Shown here piece after piece: positions 8,531 through 17,295 of a DNA stretch of 64,000 nucleotides. The DNA is taken from positions 1 to 64,000 of the forward strand of contig NZ_BDBM01000003.1 in the NCBI RefSeq assembly GCF_001612985.1, in the 5' to 3' direction. Source of the DNA: Nocardia gamkensis NBRC 108242. Lineage in GTDB: Bacteria > Actinomycetota > Actinomycetes > Mycobacteriales > Mycobacteriaceae. Under the pieces are notes generated by a model. That model saw only the letters and a list, made by a program, of their open reading frames with translations, ran no database searches and was not told the origin of the DNA. Within the stretch, counting starts at the first letter, position 1, and every line of letters starts with the position of its first letter. Both the position numbers and the translations under genes were made by a program.

Positions 8531-9403
8531 ATGCCCACCGAAGACGGTTTCGCGCGGGAATTCCAGGCCCAGCGCGGCCACCTGCACGCGGTCGCCTACC
8601 GCATGCTCGGCTCACCCAGCGAGGCCGACGACGCGGTGCAGGAGACCTGGCTGCGGCTGGCCCGCCACGACGTCGAGGACGTACGGAACCTGCCGGGCTG
8701 GCTCACCACCGTCGTGTCCCGGATCTGCCTGGACCTGCTGCGCGCCAGGGCCGCGCGGCGCGAGGAACCGCTCGACCACTCCGCCGTGCTGGAAAGCGGC
8801 GCCGACGAGAACGAACCGGAGCACGAGGCAGTCCTGATCGACTCGGTCGGCCGGGCACTGTTGGTGGTGCTGGACCGGCTCGGCCCCGACGAGCGGGTCG
8901 CGTTCGTCCTGCACGACCTGTTCGCGGTGCCGTTCGACCAGATCGGGCCGATCGTCGGACGCACGACGCCGACCACCAAGAAGCTGGCCAGCCGGGCTCG
9001 CCACCGCGTGCGGGATGCCGATGCCACCCCCGAACTCACCGCGCAGCGGCATGTCGTCGACGCGTTTCTCGGCGCGGCACGCGACGGCGACCTCGACGCG
9101 CTCCTGGCCGTCCTTGCGCCCGATGTGGTCCGCACGGCCGACGCCGCCGCGCTTCCCGCCGGAGTGGCCACGACCGTACGCGGCGCGGCCTCGGTGGCCG
9201 AAGAGACCGTGCTGCTCCGGCGGCGTGCACAGGTGGCGGCGCTCGCGCTGGTGGACGGTCACCCGGGCGTCGTGGTCGCGCCGCACGGCAGGCTGCTGCT
9301 GGCGCTCACCGTCACGGTGCTCGGCGACCGGGTGGCGGGATACCGGGTGATCGCCGACGCGGCCCGGCTGCGCGGCCTGTCGATCAGCCTGCTGCCCGGC
9401 TGA
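8531..9403 (+). CDS. ECF sigma factor with C-terminal SnoaL-like domain (SigJ / ECF41 type)
   Basis: A 290-aa RNA polymerase sigma-70 family protein. Region 2 is at residues about 10-75 (HLHAVAYRMLGSPSEADDAV with ETWLRLARHDVEDVRNLPGW), region 4 at about 110-165 (LDRLGPDERVAFVLHDLF), and a roughly 115-residue C-terminal extension begins at RHVVDAFLGAARDGDLDALL, which is SnoaL/NTF2-like. That extension defines the SigJ/ECF41 class, where it replaces an anti-sigma factor and tunes activity. An ECF41-like promoter lies directly upstream. The divergent DoxX gene is a plausible target. The inducing signal is unknown. Confidence 0.88.
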   Translation: MPTEDGFAREFQAQRGHLHAVAYRMLGSPSEADDAVQETWLRLARHDVEDVRNLPGWLTTVVSRICLDLLRARAARREEPLDHSAVLESGADENEPEHEAVLIDSVGRALLVVLDRLGPDERVAFVLHDLFAVPFDQIGPIVGRTTPTTKKLASRARHRVRDADATPELTAQRHVVDAFLGAARDGDLDALLAVLAPDVVRTADAAALPAGVATTVRGAASVAEETVLLRRRAQVAALALVDGHPGVVVAPHGRLLLALTVTVLGDRVAGYRVIADAARLRGLSISLLPG

Positions 9404-9421
9404 TTCCGGATGCCCTCCGGT

Positions 9422-10387
9422 TCAGGACGTGGGCACCGGCTCACGCGCGTCGCCCGGCAGGGCGCGTTCCGCCGCTCGGCGCCGCCGGAAGTCCCGCGGC
9501 GTCTCACCGAAGCGCGCCTTGAACGCCGCGGAGAACCATGCCGGGGTGAACCCGGCGCGGACCGCCAGCGCGCTGATGGGATCGTCCCCCCGCGCCGGGT
9601 CCTCGAGCAGGTCGCGTGCGGCGCGCAGGGCTTCGTCCCGCCGCACGTCGCGGTAGGTGGTGCCGGCCTGCTGCAGTACCGCGCGCAACTGCCGGGGCGA
9701 CCAGCCCAGCGCGTGCGCCACCGCAGGCAGGCGCACGTCACTCCGGCCGACATTGGCTCTCACGTACTGCCGGATCTGCGCGACGACATGGGCGTGATGG
9801 GTTCGCTGCGGACCGGTCTCGCCGAGCGAGATCAGGCTGAGCAACTCCGCGATCCGGTCGCAGACCGCGTTGAACTCCAGGTCGGACAGATTCGCCTGTT
9901 CGTCGTGGGTGCTGCGGATCATGGCCTGGGTGATCCGGCCGAGTCCGGAGTTCAGGTCGATCGTCATACCGCGTTCGGCGAGCGGTCCCGCGCGATGGTC
10001 CAGTTCGGCACGGGGCAGCTGGAACGCGTAGGCCGACAACAGCGGGATGTGGATCTGGCACAGATCGTCGAGCGCGGTCACCGCCGCCTGTTCGGGTCGC
10101 GCTCGCGTCTCCTCCCCGCGATAGCGCACCGAGTACACGCCCCGCTGGGGGACGACGACCCAGTAGAAGTCGTCACAGGGACCGTGGCGGATGTTCGTCC
10201 GGGTGCGGTAGGAGGTACTGGTTCCCCGCTGCTCCCAGCGCAACAACCGGTAGACGGCCGACTCCTGAACCGTCAGTCCCGAATACCATCGATCCGGATC
10301 GCCGTAGCGATAGTCCATGGGAACGAAGCTGTTGGCGATCTCGGTCCACGATTCGGCATCGCTCGCGGTTACGCCATAGCACTTCAT
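9422..10387 (-). CDS. AraC family transcriptional regulator
   Basis: A 321-aa AraC/XylS regulator. The N-terminal part (about 1-175) resembles the AraC_binding_2 sensing domain (YRTRTNIRHGPCDDFYWVVV, then a Leu-rich linker). The C-terminal double helix-turn-helix (about 215-315) reads VRLPAVAHALGWSPRQLRAV and IGALAVRAGF-like SALAVRAGFTPAWFSAAFKARFGETPR (start to end of that block). It is convergent with the sigma factor, 18 bp apart. The target is not evident; many members control nearby catabolic genes. Confidence 0.9.
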   Translation of the reverse strand: MKCYGVTASDAESWTEIANSFVPMDYRYGDPDRWYSGLTVQESAVYRLLRWEQRGTSTSYRTRTNIRHGPCDDFYWVVVPQRGVYSVRYRGEETRARPEQAAVTALDDLCQIHIPLLSAYAFQLPRAELDHRAGPLAERGMTIDLNSGLGRITQAMIRSTHDEQANLSDLEFNAVCDRIAELLSLISLGETGPQRTHHAHVVAQIRQYVRANVGRSDVRLPAVAHALGWSPRQLRAVLQQAGTTYRDVRRDEALRAARDLLEDPARGDDPISALAVRAGFTPAWFSAAFKARFGETPRDFRRRRAAERALPGDAREPVPTS

Positions 10388-10540
10388 GGTGACAACCTAT
10401 CGCCGCCGATTCACCGATACCGCATTGTCCATCAACACGATACGACTCCAGCGCGCCTCCTCGCGCAGCTGGGAAGCCTCCGGTGCGGTCACGCGATCCC
10501 GCAGGCCGGGCGCGTATTTCATGGTCACACCGCGCTCGTC

Positions 10541-11017
10541 TCAGCGCGCGGGCACCCTGGCGAACCCGAGCGGCGGCGTGGGAGCGGGACCGGTGCGCAA
10601 CACCGGGCGGAAGTCCGGCAGCACCGGCAGGACATCGGCGTTGCGGGCGGCGTAGCAGCGCACGGCGGGCAGCGCACGGGCGACCTCGGCGCGCTCCACC
10701 GGCTCGTGGTCGATGAAACCGATGGCCTCCGGCCCGAGTCCGAGGGTGCGCCCGATCCGCACGATCGCCGAAGACTTAGGGCCCCAGCCGATCTCGATGG
10801 CCGAGAACATCTCGTAGACGCCGTACCGGTACAGCTTGTCCAGCGTCCACTCGCGCTCGCCGCGGCTCGCCACGGCATGCCAGATCCCGCGCTCGCTGAG
10901 CACGCGCAGGGTGCGCAGGGCGGCGGGTCGCAACGCGCCGACGGTCGCGTCGCACACGGCGCCGTCCCACAAGGTGTTGTCCAGTTCCCAGACAAGACAT
11001 CTCAGAGCCGGTGTCAT
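10541..11017 (-). CDS. HAD superfamily protein, FkbH-like, with substituted nucleophile
   Basis: A 158-aa HAD-like protein. Motif I reads CLVWELDNTLWDG. In FkbH-like and related HAD proteins this is normally DLDNTLW with the first Asp as nucleophile; here that residue is Glu (codon GAA). Motif II is probably AVASRGE, the Lys motif is GWGPKSSAIVRI, and motif IV is FIDHEPVERAEV, where the expected DD is DH. It starts at ATG 11017. With both acidic motifs altered it may be a non-catalytic HAD scaffold or a weak phosphatase. The gene is monocistronic. Confidence 0.75.
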   Translation of the reverse strand: MTPALRCLVWELDNTLWDGAVCDATVGALRPAALRTLRVLSERGIWHAVASRGEREWTLDKLYRYGVYEMFSAIEIGWGPKSSAIVRIGRTLGLGPEAIGFIDHEPVERAEVARALPAVRCYAARNADVLPVLPDFRPVLRTGPAPTPPLGFARVPAR

Positions 11018-11373
11018 CGCCCTGCCCCTATCGTTGCGTCCGCACTGCCTTTCCGCCGTGGCGTGCGCGACGGATGGGCACTGCACACCATCCAGGACAC
11101 GACACGTGCCGGACAAGACCCTCGTTACATGGCCATGCCCGGCGCGGGTGATCCTACCGGCATGTCCGTCCGCGCTCGCGGCGACGACCGAACCCGGCGC
11201 CGCTCGCCGCGGGGTCGGTGGCCGCGGTCCGGCCCGGTCCTGTGACCGCTCACAACCCCGCACCGACCGGTCCCTCCCAGCTCTCACAGAACCGGTCGAT
11301 CGGGTCCGCGAAGGAGATCTACCGATTAGTGTGAATGCGCTGCACACCAATCGTGGGCGGAAGGGAGTCGCCA
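11018..11373. other. Intergenic region between divergent HAD and PucR genes
   Basis: 356 bp with no convincing gene. It must carry the promoters of both divergent genes. The only clear signal is the AAGGGAG ribosome site just before the PucR ATG. Confidence 0.5.
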
Positions 11374-12594
11374 ATGTCCGTCGACAGTTCGGCCCGGCCG
11401 AGCCTGACCCTGTCGGGGAAGCCGATGTCGTCCCCGCTGAAGGATGTCCGCGGGCTATCGCGTCAGATGGTCGGGCACTTCGTCGAGAACGTCATCCCGT
11501 GCGGGACGCTACCGGGTGACGCGATCGCCGGCGACGTCACCACCATCACCCGGGTCTGCCTGGAGCTGGCGGTGAGCATGCTCGACGGGAAGGACCTTCC
11601 GGAGAAACTCCAGCGGCTCGGTGACGCGGCCGCGGGGTGGGCGCGGGAAGGGGTGCCGATCGACACCATCCACCACTCGATCCACGAAGGCTTCAAGATG
11701 GGCCTGGACCTGGTGGTGTCCGACGCGACGATGAAGGACTACGACGATCTCGTCGACGGCGCCAAGATGGTCGTCGAGATGCTCGACATGATCAACTCCG
11801 CTGTCTCCATGGCATACGTCCGCGAGCTGCGCGCGGTGGTCAGTGAGCACCACACCGCCGTGCACACGCTGACCTCCGCGCTGCTCGGCGGGCACAGCAC
11901 CTCCACCATGGCGCGCGAGTGCGGCATCGCCATCGCGTCGTCGTACGCCGTTCTGGCCGTGGCGATCCCGCCGCACCGCGAGGAACACAACCCGATGGTG
12001 GACGGCAAGGTCGTCGCGCGCCGGAAACTGCGCCGGGTCCAGGCCGAACTGGCCACACGCTGCGGCGAGGCCGTGCTGTCGCTGCTGAGCGTCGACGGCG
12101 GCACGGTGCTCATCCCGTCCGGCCATCTGGACAACGAGCAGTTGGACGCGCTGGTCACCCAACTGTCGCACGCCGCGCAGGTGGGCGTCACCGCGACCAT
12201 GGTCGAGGCGACTCCCGAGAAGATCCCCACCGCCGCCGATCAGGCGCACGAACTGCTCGATATGGTGCAGCGATTGCAGGCGGTGGCCGGGCTCTACCGC
12301 TTCGATGAACTGGCACTGGAATACCAGCTGACCAGACCCGGGCCGGGCCGCGAGTATCTCGGCTCGCTGCTGGACCCGCTGGACGCGCATCCCGAGCTGC
12401 TGGAAACGCTGCAACGCCACATCGGCAACAACCTCAACCGGCAGCGCACGGCACGCGTGCTGCACGTGCACACCAACACCGTGGACTACCGGCTCAAGCG
12501 GATCGGACAGCTCACCGGTTTCGACCCGTCCCAGCCGTCGGGCCTGTGGTACCTGCGCTCGGCACTCGTGGCCCGCACCTATCGCACGACCTGA
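11374..12594 (+). CDS. PucR/CdaR-type helix-turn-helix transcriptional regulator
   Basis: A 406-aa regulator. The N-terminal region (about 20-160) is helical, resembling the RsbRD/sensor domain found in actinobacterial PucR proteins. The C-terminal PucR HTH_30 domain (about 335-400) reads LETLQRHIGNNLNRQRTARV with VHTNTVDYRLKRIGQLTGFD. The ATG at 11374 has an AAGGGAG site, so the in-frame upstream codon at 11335 is not needed. The central part has no recognisable enzyme motif. The target is unknown, and the neighbours give no pathway context. Confidence 0.88.
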   Translation: MSVDSSARPSLTLSGKPMSSPLKDVRGLSRQMVGHFVENVIPCGTLPGDAIAGDVTTITRVCLELAVSMLDGKDLPEKLQRLGDAAAGWAREGVPIDTIHHSIHEGFKMGLDLVVSDATMKDYDDLVDGAKMVVEMLDMINSAVSMAYVRELRAVVSEHHTAVHTLTSALLGGHSTSTMARECGIAIASSYAVLAVAIPPHREEHNPMVDGKVVARRKLRRVQAELATRCGEAVLSLLSVDGGTVLIPSGHLDNEQLDALVTQLSHAAQVGVTATMVEATPEKIPTAADQAHELLDMVQRLQAVAGLYRFDELALEYQLTRPGPGREYLGSLLDPLDAHPELLETLQRHIGNNLNRQRTARVLHVHTNTVDYRLKRIGQLTGFDPSQPSGLWYLRSALVARTYRTT

Positions 12595-12606
12595 TCATTC
12601 GGCCCC

Positions 12607-12650
12607 GATCGTCGCGGTTCCCGGCCCGCGAGCGCGGGACCGCGGCGATC
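12607..12650 (+). terminator. Hairpin terminator after the PucR gene
   Basis: GATCGTCGCGGTTCCCG (12607-12623) pairs with CGGGACCGCGGCGATC (12635-12650) with one G-U pair and one bulge. It begins 12 nt after the stop codon. There is no T run, as usual in this GC range. Confidence 0.6.
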
Positions 12651-13252
12651 TCCGGCGCGACATGCTCTCCGTCCGGACAAGCTCGCCTGCGTCGAGAATG
12701 CGAGGTACTCCCCTGTGTCGCGCCGCTCGTTCCCGTGCGCGGGAACGACAGCGCTGGTCGTTGTGGGTTCACCCGTCGGCGATTACCGTGGGCGGCGAGT
12801 CGCGAAGGCCGGTGGCGAGACCACACTGCCGGCGGTCGCCGCACAGCTGGAGCGGATTCGTCCGTGGCAACGGCACGCTCCCCTCGGCGACGAGGCGATC
12901 CGTTGAGCGACCGCTACGCCTGAGCGGCCCCGGGGCTCCCACTGGTCTCCGCCCACAGCGCCGTGGTTTCGGCGGGTGCGGTGTCGAACCTTCCGGCGGC
13001 GGCGCACATCGACAACGCGGTGTGCCCGCCCGCCTCTCGGATAGCCGCGGTCGAACGGGAATGCCTCCAGCACACCTTCCCGGGGCGGCAGCACAGTCAT
13101 CGCGGGTGTCCGTGCACAGCCCCCTTCGCGATTTCAGCGCCCGTCGTTCCGGTTGATCCGGCCGCGCATCGCACGCCCTCCGGCACGGCGCCCGTCGGCG
13201 TGTAGGCATCTCCCCGTACATGCGTCGTTAATGTCGTGTTTACGATGTCTCG
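12651..13252. other. Gene-poor stretch upstream of the PAP2 gene
   Basis: About 600 bp without a convincing intact gene. On the minus strand, 12914-13100 reads like a short protein (MTVLPPREGVLEAFPF, then ...TALSMCAAAGRFDTAP and ETTALWAET) if a frameshift near 13035 is allowed, so it could be a decayed small gene. Evidence is weak. Confidence 0.25.
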
Positions 13253-14620
13253 GTGCTTGTGAACGACGTGCGAGGGAGCTTGACCCCACCGGGCGAGCGA
13301 GTGGGTATCGAAGAGCTCCGAGAGCGTCGGTTCCGGCCGGTGGTCGTGTGGTGCGGTATCGCGGCCATCGTGCTCGCGCTGGTCGGTGGTGAGCTGATGG
13401 CCGCGCACATCGGGGCGCTGGGGCCGCTGACCAGCCTGCTGCGGGACTACGCCGGAACGCCGAAATCGGCGACCACGCCGTGGGCCGGGTTCCTGCTGGC
13501 GTTGGTCGGGATCACGGCTCGCGCACGGGTCGGCGCCGTCGCCGCGGCGATCGCCATCGACCTGGTGTTCGTTCTGATCAGGGCGGCCGAGGGACGGCCG
13601 TTCACCGTCGGCAACGGTCCGACCCTCGTGCTGACCGCACTGGCGGTGATCGCGTTCGTGCGGTGGGACGAGCAGCGACGCCGCACGGCGTTGCGCACCA
13701 TCGCCTTCGGCGCCCTGCTGATCTGCGCGACGAAGGTCAGCGAGATCTGGTTGGACATCACCGCGTGGGCCTGCCCGATGGTTCTCGACCCGTACGTGCA
13801 AGTCGCCGACCGCGCTCTCGGCAGCCCGTCGTGGCTGGTCGGGCACGCGCTCGACGCGGCGGGACCGCTGGCCACGGGCGTGGTGCGCTGGGTGTACTTC
13901 GAGCTGCCGCTGGCGGCCGTGCTGGTCGCGGCGTGGCAGTTGCGCGGCGTGACGACCGGTGCGTGGCCACGGCACTACCTGGTGCGAACGTTCCTGACAC
14001 TCGGAGTCGTCGGGCCGATCTGGTATGTGGTGTTCCCGGTGGTGGGGCCGGTGCTCGCGTATGGACCGCAGGGGCTGGGTTTCGAGATCGTCGACGTCTG
14101 GCCGAATGTCGTTCCCGCGGTACCGTCCTCACTCGAAGCGCTGCGCTTCGACGGCATCACGCCGCGCAATTGCATGCCCTCGCTGCACACCGCCTGGGCA
14201 CTGTCGCTGTTCATCCACTCCCGGAGCGGCCCGCTGTGGTTGCGCTGGGGCGGCGCGTTCTGGCTGGTGTGCACGCTCATCGCGACACTCGGCCTCGGCG
14301 CCCACTACGGCGTCGACCTGATCGTGGGCGCGGCACTGTGCCTGACCGTCGAATCCGCGCTGCGCGAACCCGACCGGGGCTGGGATCGCCCGCGCGTCCG
14401 GATCGTCGCCATGGGGGTCGCGGTCTGCACCGGTGTGCTGCTGTGCATTCGGTTCCTCGCCGCGCAGATGGCGGCGTACCCGATTCCGTCCGGAATCGCG
14501 CTCGTTGCTTCGCTCAGCGCGCTGGCGATCATGTTCTACACCACGTGGTTCGGCGCGTCATCGGTCGAGCCGATACAGGCGAGCCCTTGTCCATCGGAGC
14601 GAAGCGCCGACGGTCGGTGA
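13253..14620 (+). CDS. PAP2-type phosphatase / inositolphosphotransferase-like membrane protein
   Basis: A polytopic membrane protein of 455 aa from GTG 13253; a later start is possible. The C-terminal half carries the PAP2 motifs RNCMPSLHTAWAL (the PSxH block, about residue 303) and LGLGAHYGVDLIVGA (the His/Asp block, about 345), as in the Aur1/inositolphosphorylceramide-synthase-like PAP2_3 group of actinobacteria. The N-terminal half adds several hydrophobic helices. The likely reaction is phospholipid phosphatase or head-group transfer on the outer membrane face. Its 3' end overlaps the convergent ligase gene by about 85 bp. Confidence 0.82.
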   Translation: MLVNDVRGSLTPPGERVGIEELRERRFRPVVVWCGIAAIVLALVGGELMAAHIGALGPLTSLLRDYAGTPKSATTPWAGFLLALVGITARARVGAVAAAIAIDLVFVLIRAAEGRPFTVGNGPTLVLTALAVIAFVRWDEQRRRTALRTIAFGALLICATKVSEIWLDITAWACPMVLDPYVQVADRALGSPSWLVGHALDAAGPLATGVVRWVYFELPLAAVLVAAWQLRGVTTGAWPRHYLVRTFLTLGVVGPIWYVVFPVVGPVLAYGPQGLGFEIVDVWPNVVPAVPSSLEALRFDGITPRNCMPSLHTAWALSLFIHSRSGPLWLRWGGAFWLVCTLIATLGLGAHYGVDLIVGAALCLTVESALREPDRGWDRPRVRIVAMGVAVCTGVLLCIRFLAAQMAAYPIPSGIALVASLSALAIMFYTTWFGASSVEPIQASPCPSERSADGR

Positions 14621-16023
14621 TCGGCCTCGGCAGCGCGGCCGCCACGACGGTGCGCGGCCAGCGTCGAGGCCAGCGCGGCACGATCCAACTTGCCCCGCGG
14701 GGTGCGCGGCAGGCTGTCCACGACCAGTACCTGCACCGGCATACTCGGACTCGGTAAGGTGGCGCGCAGCCGCCGCCAGATCTCCTCGGCGCCCGGTGCG
14801 GCCGCGCCAACCACGATCGCCGCCGCGGGCGCCTCCCCCATGCGTGCGTCGGGCACGCCGACGCACGCGGCCTCGGCGACACCCGGTATCGCCATGAGCG
14901 CCGCTTCGACAGCGGCGGGTTCCACATTGAGACCGGCCCGGATCAACATGTCGCTGTCCCGGCCGAACAGCCGCAGCTGGTTGCCGATCACCTCGCCCCG
15001 GTCGCCGACCGTCATCCACCCGTCCACCGGACCGCCGACCACACCGTCCTCGGTGAGATAGCCGTCGAAGAGCATGTCACTGCGCACGTACACCAAGCCG
15101 TCGCGAACGCGCGCCCGGACACCGTGGAACAGTTCACCCGCCGACTTCTCGTCCGTGCTGCCGAGCCCGCGATCGAAGGAGACGAAGCTCAATTCGGACG
15201 CACCGTAGAAGTGCACGAGCGAGGCGTTCGGCAAGACCTCCTGCAACGCTTCCCGGCCCGTGCGCGGCCACCGGGCCGCCGAGGACAGCACTTCCCGGAC
15301 ACCGCCGAACCGGCCGGTAGCCGCCCGCACCACGTCCCCCGCGATCGTCGGCACCGCATACAGATGCGTCGCACCGTCTTTCAGCGCATCGCCCACCGGC
15401 CGCAGATCGACCGTCGCGCCCCGGCTCAAGGCGTGCAACGCGCCGTAGAGGAAATGGGTGTGGTCCAGCACACCGGGCACCGAGACCCGGTCACCGGCGC
15501 CGATGTCGAATGTTCGGTCGGAGCGATCCGATGTCGTGGCCCACGACCGTTGGTCGCGCACGAAGAGTTTCGGTTCGCCGCTGGTGCCGGAGGTGATGCC
15601 GACCAACAGTTCGGCACCCGGCTCCACCCGGCCCACCGCACCATCGGATTCCAGTGTGGCGGCGGTCCGCACGATTCCGTCGTATCCCAGCCGCCGTAAT
15701 CGCCGGTGCTGCTGCGGCGCGGCCACGACGGCTCCCGGCTCGGCGAGCGCGAGTACCCGGCTCAGCTGGGCGGGCAGCAGATGACGATGCAGCAGCACGA
15801 CGCTCACCCCGGCGTACATCGCCGCCGTCACCGCCACCAGCGATTCGACATCGGAGGTGGGGAGCACGGCCACCCGGCGCATGCCGCCGAGCCCGGCCGC
15901 GACCCGAACGACCTTCGACCAGAACCGCTCGTAATCCACCCGCTCGCGTCCCGAGATCACCGCCGACGCGGCCGGGTTCGCGGCGGCCTGCCGGGCGATC
16001 CGCGCGGCGAGCAGTTCAGTCAT
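14536..16023 (-). CDS. AMP-forming acyl-CoA synthetase/ligase (last gene of the biotin-uptake operon)
   Basis: A 495-aa ANL-superfamily enzyme. Motif A3 is VGITSGTSGEPKLF (about 165), then HFYGASELSF (about 275), the Asp motif DGWMTVGDRGEV, RDSDMLIRAGLNVEP, and the C-terminal catalytic Lys motif LPRTPRGKLDRAAL. Family members activate a carboxylic acid with ATP and transfer it to CoA. The start overlaps the T-component gene (stop 16016) by 8 nt, so it belongs to the bioY operon. A fatty or dicarboxylic acid substrate linked to biotin precursors is possible but unproven. Confidence 0.88.
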   Translation of the reverse strand: MTELLAARIARQAAANPAASAVISGRERVDYERFWSKVVRVAAGLGGMRRVAVLPTSDVESLVAVTAAMYAGVSVVLLHRHLLPAQLSRVLALAEPGAVVAAPQQHRRLRRLGYDGIVRTAATLESDGAVGRVEPGAELLVGITSGTSGEPKLFVRDQRSWATTSDRSDRTFDIGAGDRVSVPGVLDHTHFLYGALHALSRGATVDLRPVGDALKDGATHLYAVPTIAGDVVRAATGRFGGVREVLSSAARWPRTGREALQEVLPNASLVHFYGASELSFVSFDRGLGSTDEKSAGELFHGVRARVRDGLVYVRSDMLFDGYLTEDGVVGGPVDGWMTVGDRGEVIGNQLRLFGRDSDMLIRAGLNVEPAAVEAALMAIPGVAEAACVGVPDARMGEAPAAAIVVGAAAPGAEEIWRRLRATLPSPSMPVQVLVVDSLPRTPRGKLDRAALASTLAAHRRGGRAAEADHRPSALRSDGQGLACIGSTDDAPNHVV

Positions 16024-16618
16024 CGTCCACCCCTCGTGCCGCGAGGGCGTCGCCCATCGCGTCGGCCGTCCGCAGCGCCCGCACCAGCACCGGGGTGACC
16101 AGCGCCGTCATAGACCATTGCAGGCCACGCGCGCGCCGCGCCTCGGCGACGTCGTGCACGATCCCCGCCAGCAACGGGACACACCGGATGGCCAGCGCCA
16201 GCAGCAGGCCGATCCGCTCCGGATCGACACCGGCCCTGCGTAGCGGCCCGAGCCACCGGGTCACGGCGTCGAGCATGTCGGTCACCCGCGTGGTGAGGGT
16301 GAACAGCGCCGCGAGCGCCACCGAGACCACCAGCGCCCCGCACACCACCGCGGCTCGCGCGGGCGAGGTGATCAGCACCTGGAAAACGGCGATGAGCAGC
16401 AGCATCCACACCAACGGACGCAGTTGTGCCAGCGCGACGCGCCAAGGGATCCGGGCCACCGCGAACAGGACCGCCACCGCCCCCGCGGCGGCCAGCACCT
16501 GGAGCGGAGTCCGCGCGAACACCGTGGTGGCCAGGATCGATCCGAGCAGCAGCACCAGCTTCACCCCGGCCGGTATCCGGTGCAGCGGCGAATCGCCCGG
16601 ACAGTACAGGCCGATCAT
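16016..16618 (-). CDS. bioN: ECF transporter transmembrane (T) component
   Basis: A 200-aa membrane protein of the CbiQ/EcfT family. It opens with GLYCPGDSPLHRIPAGVKLV, typical of T components, has four to five hydrophobic segments and the conserved coupling-helix region RAGVDPERIGLLLALAIRCV with the Ala-Arg-Gly signature EARRARGLQWS. It couples the ATPase to the substrate-binding S component BioY. It overlaps the ATPase gene by 4 nt. Confidence 0.88.
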   Translation of the reverse strand: MIGLYCPGDSPLHRIPAGVKLVLLLGSILATTVFARTPLQVLAAAGAVAVLFAVARIPWRVALAQLRPLVWMLLLIAVFQVLITSPARAAVVCGALVVSVALAALFTLTTRVTDMLDAVTRWLGPLRRAGVDPERIGLLLALAIRCVPLLAGIVHDVAEARRARGLQWSMTALVTPVLVRALRTADAMGDALAARGVDDD

Positions 16619-17295
16619 TCGACCGCTGCCCGGTATGCCGCGACGGCGCCGCCGGGTGTTCCGTCGAACGCCACGGCGCCGTCATCGATCACGATGACGC
16701 GTTCGAAGCTCGCCAGCAACGACAGCTGATGGGTCACGACGATCACCTGCTGATCCACGTTGTCCAGCGCGTCGGCGACGACCCTGGCGTTGCGCAGGTC
16801 CAGCAGCGTGGTCGGCTCGTCCGCCACGATCACCTCCGGCCGCCGGATGAGAACGGCGCCGAGGGCGAGCAGCTGTTTCTGGCCGCCGGACAACAGATGT
16901 GCGGGGTGCTCGGCGTGGCCCGCGAGCCCGAACCGTTCCAGGATCTCCTGGACGCGCGCCGCGATCTCCTGCTTACTCGACCCCGACCGCCGCAGGGAGA
17001 AGGCGAGATCCTCGGCGACCGTGGGCATCACGATCTGGGTGTCGGGGTCGGTGAAGACGAACCCCACCTTCCGCCGCACCTGCGCGCCCTTGCGGGAGGC
17101 GTCCACGCCGTCCACCGTGACCGTGCCGGAACTCGGCGTCAGCAGGCCGTTGATCATGCGCGCCAAGGTCGATTTGCCGGAACCGTTGGACCCGATGATG
17201 CCGACGCGGCGCTCGGTGATCCGCAGGTCGATGTCGCGCAACACCTTCCGCTCACCGAAACGGTGGTGCACCGAGTCGAAGACGATCTCACTCAT
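16615..17295 (-). CDS. bioM: ECF transporter ATP-binding (A) component
   Basis: A 226-aa ABC ATPase. Walker A is GSNGSGKST (about 36), the Q loop is in VFTDPDTQIVMP, the signature is LLSGGQKQLLALGAVL, Walker B is VIVADEPTTLLDL and the switch His is in VIVVTHQLSL. Start ATG 17295 overlaps the thiolase stop by 4 nt. With the T component and BioY it forms a complete BioMNY-type biotin importer. Confidence 0.9.
   Translation of the reverse strand: MSEIVFDSVHHRFGERKVLRDIDLRITERRVGIIGSNGSGKSTLARMINGLLTPSSGTVTVDGVDASRKGAQVRRKVGFVFTDPDTQIVMPTVAEDLAFSLRRSGSSKQEIAARVQEILERFGLAGHAEHPAHLLSGGQKQLLALGAVLIRRPEVIVADEPTTLLDLRNARVVADALDNVDQQVIVVTHQLSLLASFERVIVIDDGAVAFDGTPGGAVAAYRAAVE

Noticed and set aside
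9410..11245. Long plus-strand open frame through the AraC and HAD genes
   Set aside because: Crosses two genes with clear motifs on the opposite strand and has no domain features.
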